A DNA stretch of 37,038 nt from assembly GCA_017510335.1 (NCBI GenBank), contig JAFWNM010000018.1:1-37038 (forward strand), read 5' to 3'. The translations under genes were made by a program, and so were the position numbers. The notes under the pieces are model-generated. The model saw only the letters and a program-made list of their open reading frames with translations, ran no database searches and was not told the DNA's origin. Positions 24,767-31,656 of this stretch are shown here, piece by piece. This stretch comes from Paracoccaceae bacterium (GTDB taxonomy: Bacteria; Pseudomonadota; Alphaproteobacteria; Rhodobacterales; Rhodobacteraceae). Each line of letters starts with the position of its first letter. Position 1 is the first letter of the stretch.

Positions 24767-25557
24767 AAACCTCTGCTGGCGGCCTGCGCTATAAGCTTTC
24801 CGGTCCGTCTGACGGGCCGGTTCTGGTGCTGTCGTCCAGCTTGGGCTGCGATGCACGGGTTTGGGCGCCGCTGTTGCCGCATTTGCCCGACCGCTTGCGG
24901 CTGGTCTGCTATGATCATCGCGGGCATGGGGCATCGCTGGCACCCGATGGGCCGTATTCCATGGGCCAGCTTGTGCGAGACGCGGAAACCCTGCTGGATG
25001 ATCTGGGCGTGGGGTCATGTGTTTTTCTGGGGCAGGGGCTTGGGGGCATGGTGGGGCAGGCTCTTGCCACCAAACGCCCCGACCTGCTGCGCGCGCTGGT
25101 CCTGTCGGGCACCGCCGCACGGCTGGACACCGCAGCGATCTGGCAGGCCCGCGCAACTGCGGTGCAGGCGCAGGGCATGGCCGCGATTGCCGCGCAAACA
25201 CTGAAAGGGTGGTTTACACCTGCTTTCTTGCGCAGCCCTGCGGCCGCGCCCTGGCGCGATATGCTGCTTGCGTGTCCACCCCATGGCTGGGCGGGCTGCG
25301 CACAGGCCATCGCGGGCACGGATTTCTACACCACCACAGCCGCCTTGCGCTTGCCTGTGCTGGGGCTTGCGGGGGACCGCGACGCGCTGACCCCGCCTGA
25401 TCTGGTGCGCGAGACGACGCATCTGGTGACAGATGCGCAGTTCGCGATCATCCGCCGCGCGGGCCATCTGGCCCATATCGAACAGCCCGAAGCGGTCGCG
25501 CAGCATTTAACCGGCTTTCTGGCGCAGCATGGTCTGCTTGCGCGCGCGGCCTGTTGA
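24763..25557 (+). CDS. Alpha/beta hydrolase related to 3-oxoadipate enol-lactonase, nucleophile Ser replaced by Gly
   Basis: The 264-aa protein resembles PcaD: LVLSSSLGCDARVWAPLLPHL, the strand loop YDHRGHGAS, DLGVGSCVFLGQGLGGMVGQALA, the acid region LAGDRDALTPP, and His in AGHLAHIEQPE. The nucleophile elbow normally reads GLSMGG; here it is GQGLGG, so the serine is glycine, and the codons (ggg cag ggg ctt ggg) read clearly. The Asp and His partners remain. It is therefore probably not an ordinary serine hydrolase, and may be inactive, use another mechanism, or bind a ligand. It is the last gene of a four-gene overlapping set. Confidence 0.85.
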   Translation: MKTSAGGLRYKLSGPSDGPVLVLSSSLGCDARVWAPLLPHLPDRLRLVCYDHRGHGASLAPDGPYSMGQLVRDAETLLDDLGVGSCVFLGQGLGGMVGQALATKRPDLLRALVLSGTAARLDTAAIWQARATAVQAQGMAAIAAQTLKGWFTPAFLRSPAAAPWRDMLLACPPHGWAGCAQAIAGTDFYTTTAALRLPVLGLAGDRDALTPPDLVRETTHLVTDAQFAIIRRAGHLAHIEQPEAVAQHLTGFLAQHGLLARAAC

Positions 25558-25581
25558 TTTCATCTTGCCAAAAATACTCAA
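25558..25581 (-). repeat. Repeated ~25-nt intergenic motif, copy 3 (minus orientation)
   Basis: The complement of this stretch is an exact match to 22215-22238. It begins directly after the stop codon of the second hydrolase gene. A further imperfect hairpin lies 28 bases on: GGGAAA (25610-25615) with TTTCCC (25628-25633), plus an inner CG/CG step after a two-base bulge. Both sit in the 127-base gap before dnaX. Confidence 0.8.
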
Positions 25582-25684
25582 ATTCTGCCCCCTGCGTGCC
25601 GCGCATCCCGGGAAAAACGAAAACCCGTTTCCCATCACGCCCGCCCCGCGCTAGGGTGGGGGCACATAACCAAGGCTTGACCCC

Positions 25685-27454
25685 ATGACTGACAGCCAAA
25701 CCCCCTATCAGGTTCTGGCGCGCAAATACCGCCCCGAGAGTTTTGCCGATCTTATCGGACAGGACGCAATGGTGCGCACCTTGCGCAATGCCTTTGCGGC
25801 TGACCGTATTCATCATGCGTTTGTGATGACCGGCATTCGCGGCACGGGCAAGACAACGACTGCGCGAATCATCGCCAAGGGATTGAACTGCATTGGCGCA
25901 GACGGGCAGGGGGGGCCGACAACCGAACCTTGCGGACAGTGCGAGCATTGCCGCGCCATTACGGATGGTCGCCATGTCGATGTCATGGAAATGGACGCGG
26001 CTTCGCGCACGGGCGTGGGCGATATCCGCGAAATCATCGACAGTGTGGCCTATCGCGCGGCGTCTGCGCGCTACAAGATCTATATCATCGACGAAGTGCA
26101 CATGCTGTCGAATTCGGCCTTCAACGCGCTGTTGAAAACGCTGGAAGAACCGCCTGCGCATGTGAAATTCATCTTCGCCACAACCGAAATCCGCAAAGTG
26201 CCCGTCACGGTTCTGTCGCGCTGCCAGCGGTTCGATTTGCGCCGCGTGGAACCGGAAGTGATGATTGCGCATCTGGGCCGCGTTGCACAGGCCGAAGGCG
26301 GGCAGGTGGCCCATGATGCGCTGGCGCTGATCACGCGCGCCGCCGAAGGGTCGGTGCGCGATGCCATGTCGCTGCTGGATCAGGCCATAAGCCACGGGGC
26401 CGGTGAAACCAGCGCCGATCAGGTGCGCGCCATGTTGGGGCTTGCCGACCGCGCGCGGGTTCTGGACCTGTTTGACCATATCATGCGCGGCGATGCGGGT
26501 GCGGCCCTTGCGGAACTGTCCGCGCAATATGCCGACGGGGCCGACCCTATGGCGGTGTTGCGCGATCTGGCGGAAATTACCCATTGGCTGAGTGTCACCA
26601 AGGTGACCCCCGATGCGGGCAACGACCCCACCATCAGCCCTGATGAACGCGACCGCGGCGCGGCCATGGCCCAGGCCCTGCCGATGCGGGTATTGACGCG
26701 GGCCTGGCAAATGCTGCTGAAAGCGCTGGAAGAAGTGGCCGCCGCGCCCAATGCAATGATGGCTGCGGAAATGGCGATCATTCGCCTGACCCATGTGGCC
26801 GACCTGCCCAGCCCCGAAGAAGTGCTGCGCAAGTGGCATGACCACACCCCGCCTGCGCCCAATGGTGGCGGGGGGGGCAATGGCGCCGCTGCGCCGCGCG
26901 CCCCGTCAGCGGCCCCCAACGCCAGCGGCATTAGCGCTGGCCCGTCTGCACCCGGTCGCACAGGTGGCGCGCCACAAGCGGCACTTGCAGGCGCGGCCCC
27001 TGCGCTGGCGTTTTATCCGCAGTTCGAGGATGTCGTGGCGCTGATTCGCGCGCAGCGTGACATGGCCCTTCTGGTAGAGGTGGAAAACTGCCTGCGTCTG
27101 GTGCGTTACAGCCCCGGCCGCATTGAATTCGAACCGACACAGGATGCCGCGCCTGATCTGGCCGCGCGACTTGCGGGGCGGTTGCAGGGCTGGACGGGCG
27201 CGCGATGGGGCGTGTCGGTCACATCCAAAGGGGGCGCGCCCACGCTGGCGGAAACCCGCGCGCGCGAACGCACTGCGCAGGAAAGCGAAGCGATGGAAAA
27301 TTCCTTGGTCGCGGCCGTGTTTCAGGCATTCCCACAGGCGCGAATTGCCGATATCCGGGATCTGACAGCGCCTGATGCGCAGATCGAAAGTGATGCCCTC
27401 GCGCCCGCCGAAGATGAGCTGGACCCCGATTGGGATCCGTTTGACGACACATGA
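25685..27454 (+). CDS. dnaX: DNA polymerase III subunit tau (gamma/tau)
   Basis: The 589-aa clamp-loader ATPase has Walker A GIRGTGKT (50-57), a zinc module with Cys69, Cys83, Cys86 and Cys89, DEVH (136-139), sensor 1 ATTE (165-168) and SRC (178-180). Domain III runs to about residue 385. A Gly/Ala/Pro linker (about 388-437) then leads into the tau-specific C-terminal part that contacts helicase and polymerase. No AAAAAAG slippery site is seen, but a G8 run (26870-26877) starts the linker, where slippage would give a gamma-like product. It is followed by ybaB and recR, the classic order. Confidence 0.96.
   Translation: MTDSQTPYQVLARKYRPESFADLIGQDAMVRTLRNAFAADRIHHAFVMTGIRGTGKTTTARIIAKGLNCIGADGQGGPTTEPCGQCEHCRAITDGRHVDVMEMDAASRTGVGDIREIIDSVAYRAASARYKIYIIDEVHMLSNSAFNALLKTLEEPPAHVKFIFATTEIRKVPVTVLSRCQRFDLRRVEPEVMIAHLGRVAQAEGGQVAHDALALITRAAEGSVRDAMSLLDQAISHGAGETSADQVRAMLGLADRARVLDLFDHIMRGDAGAALAELSAQYADGADPMAVLRDLAEITHWLSVTKVTPDAGNDPTISPDERDRGAAMAQALPMRVLTRAWQMLLKALEEVAAAPNAMMAAEMAIIRLTHVADLPSPEEVLRKWHDHTPPAPNGGGGGNGAAAPRAPSAAPNASGISAGPSAPGRTGGAPQAALAGAAPALAFYPQFEDVVALIRAQRDMALLVEVENCLRLVRYSPGRIEFEPTQDAAPDLAARLAGRLQGWTGARWGVSVTSKGGAPTLAETRARERTAQESEAMENSLVAAVFQAFPQARIADIRDLTAPDAQIESDALAPAEDELDPDWDPFDDT
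26870..26877 (+). other. G8 homopolymer at the domain III/linker border of dnaX
   Basis: Eight G in a row start exactly at codon 396. If one extra G were added by transcript slippage, or a -1 shift occurred, the new frame would end at the TAG at 26932-26934 after 20 or so codons, giving a protein of about 416 aa. That is close to the size of gamma in E. coli. This is a prediction from reading the frames, not evidence that slippage occurs. Confidence 0.35.
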
Positions 27455-27472
27455 TGACGAAAGGACACTGAC

Positions 27473-27817
27473 ATGTTCAAGGGAATGGGCGGACTTGGCG
27501 ACATGGCCAAGATGATGAAAGCCGCACAGGAAATGCAGGGCAAGATGGCCCAGCTTCAGGAAGACCTGAAATCCGTCATGGTGACGGGCGAATCCGGGGC
27601 GGGGTTGGTGCGCGCCACCGCCACGGCCACGGGGGAATTGACAGGGCTGGACATCGACCCTTCCATCTTCAACCCTGATGAAAAGGAAGTGGTCGAGGAC
27701 CTGATTCTTGCGGCCATCAAGGATGCGCAAGCCAAGGCTGAAGCCCGGTCCAAGGAAGAAATGGGCAAAATGGCCGAAAGCATGGGCCTGCCGCGTGACA
27801 TGAACCTGCCGTTCTAG
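27473..27817 (+). CDS. ybaB: YbaB/EbfC family nucleoid-associated protein
   Basis: The 114-aa DNA-binding protein forms a tweezer-like dimer in its family. It has the opening MFKGMGGLGDMAKMMKAAQEMQGKMAQLQEDL, a long helix, then strands GLVRATATATGELTGLDIDPSIF, and the closing helix EVVEDLILAAIKDAQAKA. The start follows AAAGGA. It lies 18 bases after dnaX and 9 bases before recR, the conserved arrangement. Confidence 0.95.
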   Translation: MFKGMGGLGDMAKMMKAAQEMQGKMAQLQEDLKSVMVTGESGAGLVRATATATGELTGLDIDPSIFNPDEKEVVEDLILAAIKDAQAKAEARSKEEMGKMAESMGLPRDMNLPF

Positions 27818-27826
27818 ACGCAGGGC

Positions 27827-28429
27827 ATGGACCGCGCCCCCAATGACATAGAAGCGTTGATTGCGCAAATGGCGCGGCTGCCCGGTCTGGGGCCGCGGTC
27901 TGCGCGGCGTCTGGTGCTGCATCTTATCCAGCGCCGTGACCAAAGCCTGCGCCCGCTGCTGGCAGCGCTGGACCGGGTGACGCAATCGGCGCAGGCTTGC
28001 GCGCAATGCGGCAATATATCCACTGCGCCGGTCTGTGCCATTTGCACAGATGACGCCCGCCGCGCCACGGGCGAATTATGTGTCGTCGAGGATGTCGCGG
28101 ATTTATGGGCGATGGAACGTGGCGGCGTGTTCAAGGGGCAGTATCACGTCCTTGGCGGCACGCTTTCGGCGCTGGACGGGATTGAACCGGATGATTTGCG
28201 CATTCCCCAACTGGTTGCGCGGGCGCGCGATGGGGGCGCGCGCGAAGTCATCCTGGCGCTTGGGGCGACTGTCGACGGGCAGACGACCGCGCATTACATC
28301 GCGGATGTGCTGACACCCACAGGGGTGAAGATCACAGCGCTTGCACAGGGCGTGCCCATGGGCGGCGAACTGGATTATCTGGATGACGGCACCATCGGTG
28401 CCGCGCTGCGCGCGCGCAAGGATTTCTGA
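27827..28429 (+). CDS. recR: Recombination protein RecR
   Basis: The 200-aa protein acts with RecF and RecO to load RecA on gapped DNA. It has the helix-hairpin-helix [16 protein letters not shown] (18-33), the zinc finger with Cys58, Cys61, Cys70 and Cys73, and the Toprim domain from about residue 82 ([15 protein letters not shown]). The ring-forming block [14 protein letters not shown] and the C-terminal Walker-B-like [16 protein letters not shown] follow. The length is standard. Its 3' end converges on pgeF, with 31 bases between them and no strong terminator. Confidence 0.96.
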   Translation: MDRAPNDIEALIAQMARLPGLGPRSARRLVLHLIQRRDQSLRPLLAALDRVTQSAQACAQCGNISTAPVCAICTDDARRATGELCVVEDVADLWAMERGGVFKGQYHVLGGTLSALDGIEPDDLRIPQLVARARDGGAREVILALGATVDGQTTAHYIADVLTPTGVKITALAQGVPMGGELDYLDDGTIGAALRARKDF

Positions 28430-28460
28430 CAACGCGGAAGCCTTCGCAACAGGTGACAGG

Positions 28461-29225
28461 CTACAGGCGGATTGCCGAAATCAGGCGGCCATAATCGGCG
28501 TGCCCTTCATGCACGGACCGGCGGTAGGAATAGAACATTTTGGGGTCTGAATAGGTGCAATGCCCTGTCCAGCACACATCGCCAATACCGGCAGCGCGCA
28601 GCCGGAACAGGCCAAACCCCGTCAGGTCGAACTGATAGCGCCCGTTCTGGCCGTTTGCAAAGAAGCGGGTATGGGCAGGATCATCTGCGATGAAATCTTC
28701 CAGAAACTCTGGTCCCACTTCATAGGCGCGCTGGCTTATGCACGGGCCTATGACCGCGCAGGTGGAGGCGCGCGCCGCCCCAAGGGCTTCCATCGCGTCC
28801 AGGGTGTTTTCCAAAACCCCGCCCAGTGCCCCGCGCCATCCCGCATGGGCCGCGCCAATGACGCCGGCTGCATGGTCGGCAAACAGCACCGGCTGGCAAT
28901 CTGCGGTCAGAATGGCCAGCCCCAACCCGGGGGTGGCCGTGACCATGGCATCGGCCTTTGGCAAGGTCGCGCCATCGGGCAAGGGGGCGTCCAGCGCAAT
29001 GACATCGGCGGAATGGGTCTGGTGCAGGCTGACAAGCGCGCCGGGCGCCAACTGCATGGCCTGCGCGACGCGGGCGCGGTTGGTGCGCACGGTTTCACTT
29101 TGGTCAGATGATCCCGGCCCGCAATTCAGGCCCGCGAATATGCCCGATGATGCGCCACCGCGCCGGGTGAAAAACCCGTGGCGCAAGGGCGACAAGCTGT
29201 CGGCGGTCAGTATCTGCAAGGTCAT
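28461..29225 (-). CDS. pgeF: Peptidoglycan editing factor PgeF (multicopper polyphenol oxidase-like, YfiH)
   Basis: The 254-aa protein has the zinc-binding triad of the family at the expected places: His71 in HQTHSADV, Cys110 in LTADCQPVLF and His127 in AHAGWRGALGG. Later blocks such as IGPCISQRAYEVG and FDLTGFGLFRLRAAGI are typical. In E. coli the homologue removes wrongly incorporated L-serine from peptidoglycan precursors in the cytosol; older annotation calls it laccase. The start ATG overlaps the stop codon of the methyltransferase gene (ATGA). It ends the lgt-midA-pgeF unit. Confidence 0.92.
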   Translation of the reverse strand: MTLQILTADSLSPLRHGFFTRRGGASSGIFAGLNCGPGSSDQSETVRTNRARVAQAMQLAPGALVSLHQTHSADVIALDAPLPDGATLPKADAMVTATPGLGLAILTADCQPVLFADHAAGVIGAAHAGWRGALGGVLENTLDAMEALGAARASTCAVIGPCISQRAYEVGPEFLEDFIADDPAHTRFFANGQNGRYQFDLTGFGLFRLRAAGIGDVCWTGHCTYSDPKMFYSYRRSVHEGHADYGRLISAIRL

Positions 29226-30280
29226 GGTCCAAATCCCGGTGGGGCAGGGGCAGTTTCAGGATAGAGCGCGAGCGCCTTGAACAGGTGACCCATTTCTTGC
29301 GGATGCGTCAAGCGCCGATGCGCCGCAATATGCGCCTGCAGTGCAGCCCCCGTCAGCGTATTGGCAAGGGTTTGGGCGCGTTGCGTGATTCCCAGCCGTT
29401 CCAGAAAAACTCCTTGCGGGGTCAGGGCAGTGGCGCGCAGCGTGGGGGCTGCCAGGGCCAGGGCCTCGAAATCGACATGGGCGGTCAGATCGGCCTGACC
29501 GGGATGGGCCAGCGGGTCATCTTGCGCGTGCTGGCGCAGCGCCTGGAATGTGTCGCCACGGCTGCGCCAGTCGCCGTAATCGACGATCAGGGCAATGCCG
29601 CCATGCTGGGTTATGCGCTGCGCCAGTGCGGCAATTGCAGCGCCTGCAGGGGCGCAGGTTTCGACCATCTGGCCCGGTCCGGTGTCCGCAAGCCGGTGTT
29701 CCAGCGCCGCCAGCGCCGTGACAGGCCCCAGCCCGTAGGCCAGTTGTCCGTCCTGCACCCCCACCATGCGTTCGCGCCAGCCCGTGTCCACGCGCAGGAA
29801 CTGGCGCACAGGCAGGGCATCGAAGAATTCATTGGCAACCACGAATAGCGGCGCATCTGGCAATGTGTCGGCGCTGTCATGAAACTGCGGGTCGGGCAGG
29901 TTCTGGGCCTGCATGCGCCGCAACACGGGCGAGGCTTCGACAAGGTGCAGGCGGGCCGCATCATGAAAGCCCGGCACAGCGCGCGTGGCGCGCAGGATAT
30001 CGGCCATCAGCGTGCCGCGCCCCGCGCCAAGTTCGGCCAGCGTGAAGGGCGCGGGGCGCCCCTGATCCATCCAGACCTGTGCGATGCACAGCCCCAGCAT
30101 TTCGCCAAACATCTGGCTGATTTCGGGCGCAGTCGTAAAATCGCCAGCGGTGCCAAGCGGATCGCGCGTGGTGTAATAGCCGTGCTGCGGGTGCAACAGG
30201 CAGGTCGTCATATACTCCGCAATCGTGATTGGCCCCAATGTGGCAATCTGGCGGATGATTATGTCGCGCAGCGCCGTCAT
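29222..30280 (-). CDS. SAM-dependent methyltransferase of the MidA/NDUFAF7 family (DUF185)
   Basis: The 352-aa protein has the family opening ITIAEYMTTCLLHPQHGYYTTRDP and TAGDFTTAPEISQMFGE, then the SAM-binding motif LAELGAGRGTLMADIL (82-96), DALPVRQFLR, and LIVDYGDW. The eukaryotic homologue methylates an arginine of the NDUFS2 subunit during complex I assembly; a similar role on NuoD is plausible in this alphaproteobacterium, but not shown. The ATG at 30280 overlaps the lgt stop codon (ATGA) and is preferred over the ATG at 30298, which would give 358 aa. It is coupled to pgeF downstream. Confidence 0.9.
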   Translation of the reverse strand: MTALRDIIIRQIATLGPITIAEYMTTCLLHPQHGYYTTRDPLGTAGDFTTAPEISQMFGEMLGLCIAQVWMDQGRPAPFTLAELGAGRGTLMADILRATRAVPGFHDAARLHLVEASPVLRRMQAQNLPDPQFHDSADTLPDAPLFVVANEFFDALPVRQFLRVDTGWRERMVGVQDGQLAYGLGPVTALAALEHRLADTGPGQMVETCAPAGAAIAALAQRITQHGGIALIVDYGDWRSRGDTFQALRQHAQDDPLAHPGQADLTAHVDFEALALAAPTLRATALTPQGVFLERLGITQRAQTLANTLTGAALQAHIAAHRRLTHPQEMGHLFKALALYPETAPAPPGFGP

Positions 30281-31170
30281 GCGCGGCGCGCGCGCCATAT
30301 CAGGGCCGCGCCTATCACAATCATGGGCAAGGACAGAACCTGCCCCATGCTGATCCCGGCCTGCCCCAGCGTCACGACATGGCCCAACGGGTTATCAGGC
30401 GTGATGAATTGCGCATCTGCCTGACGCCAGAATTCCACTGTGAAACGTGCCAGCCCGTAGCCTGCGACGAATATGCCTGTCACGGCACCGGGCGTTTTCA
30501 GCCAGCCCTTGCGCCAGACCAGCCAGGCCAGCACGGCAAACAGCACTGCCCCTTCAAGGGCGGCTTCATACAATTGCGTGGGGTGGCGCGCGCACAGGTC
30601 CATGGGCCAGTCCCAAGGGCAGCTTTGCGCGTGCGGGCCGGGAAACACAACGCCCCAGGGCGCGGTCGTGGGCCGGCCCCATAATTCGGCATTGATGAAA
30701 TTGGCCATACGCCCCAACCCAATGCCAATTGGTGCGACAAGCGCCATGGAATCCGCCAGTTGCATTGCAGGCACGCCATGGCGGCGGCAAAAGACCAGCC
30801 CCGCGACAGCCACACCCGCAAGCCCGCCGTGAAACGACATGCCGCCTTCCCATATGCGCAGGATTTCCGCCGGGTAGGTCATGTAATAACTGGTCTGGTA
30901 GAACAGCACAAACCCCAGCCGCCCCCCCAGAATGACGCCGATAATCACATAGGTCAGCAACCCTTCGACCTTGGCGGGGGGCATGGGTGCTGTGTCGGCA
31001 GGCCACAGGGCAGGGCGTTTCATCAGCGACTGGATGATCCACCACCCCAGCAAGAAGCCCGCAATATAGGCCAGCGCATACCAGCGCAGCGCAAAGCTGA
31101 AACTGCCCAGATCGATCTGGAAAATTTCCGGCGAGATGTCAGGAAACATGATAGCAAGGGGAAGGGTCAT
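30277..31170 (-). CDS. lgt: Phosphatidylglycerol-prolipoprotein diacylglyceryl transferase
   Basis: The 297-aa inner-membrane enzyme attaches diacylglycerol to the lipobox cysteine of prolipoproteins, the first step of lipoprotein maturation. It has about seven membrane helices. The HGG motif is at 114-116, and the Lgt signature reads GRMANFINAELWGRPT (153-168). Most sequences have Gly where Ala157 stands, a mild change. The second arginine motif is in RFTVEFWRQAD. The start could be the ATG at 31170 or an inner ATG at 31149. The gene leads the lgt-midA-pgeF unit and is divergent from ubiK. At least two predicted lipoproteins in this window depend on it. Confidence 0.95.
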   Translation of the reverse strand: MTLPLAIMFPDISPEIFQIDLGSFSFALRWYALAYIAGFLLGWWIIQSLMKRPALWPADTAPMPPAKVEGLLTYVIIGVILGGRLGFVLFYQTSYYMTYPAEILRIWEGGMSFHGGLAGVAVAGLVFCRRHGVPAMQLADSMALVAPIGIGLGRMANFINAELWGRPTTAPWGVVFPGPHAQSCPWDWPMDLCARHPTQLYEAALEGAVLFAVLAWLVWRKGWLKTPGAVTGIFVAGYGLARFTVEFWRQADAQFITPDNPLGHVVTLGQAGISMGQVLSLPMIVIGAALIWRARRA

Positions 31171-31291
31171 TCACGGGCCTTGAAGCTGGAAACCTGCGCC
31201 TGTCTGACGCGGGGGGCGCGCGGAAGTCAACCTTGAGTTTCGCGCCCCAAGGTCACATATAGGATAAAAGCCAAATGCCGAAGGGGCCAAA

Positions 31292-31546
31292 ATGCAAAGT
31301 CGCAACCGTTTTCTGGATGATATGTCACAATTGATGACCAATGCCATGGGCGTGGCCCAAGGTGCGCGCACCGAGGCCGAGACGGCAATGAAAAGCCTGC
31401 TGGACCGCTGGTTGGCAGACCGCGAATTCGTCACGCGCGAAGAATTCGACGCCGTGCGCGCCATGGCCCAGAAAGCGCGCGAGGAGAATGAAGTGCTCAA
31501 GGCGCGCCTTGACGCGCTGGAAGGGCGCGACAAAACCGCGTCCTGA
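31292..31546 (+). CDS. ubiK: Accessory factor UbiK family protein (BMFP domain)
   Basis: The 84-aa protein fits the membrane fusogenic/UbiK family, a helical, trimer-forming accessory factor of ubiquinone synthesis. It opens MQSRNRFLDDMSQLMTNAMG, has an amphipathic first helix, and then a heptad-rich coiled coil from REEFDAVRAMAQKAREENEVLKARLDALEG. The ribosome site AAGGGG lies upstream. It is monocistronic between divergent lgt and convergent DUF4139 genes. The UbiK assignment rests on size and pattern. Confidence 0.85.
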   Translation: MQSRNRFLDDMSQLMTNAMGVAQGARTEAETAMKSLLDRWLADREFVTREEFDAVRAMAQKAREENEVLKARLDALEGRDKTAS

Positions 31547-31656
31547 CCCTGCATTGCAGCATCAGGGCGCAGCCTTTGCCACTGTGGCACCTGGCCGCGC
31601 CCTGTTTTGCCTGCCGACCGGGTGCGACACGGCGGCGGGGCACAAAGCGGCGTGGT

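Noticed and set aside
22187-25684. Catabolic cluster as a genomic island
   Set aside because: Codon use and GC look like the neighbours, and there is no integrase, tRNA junction or direct repeat at the borders.
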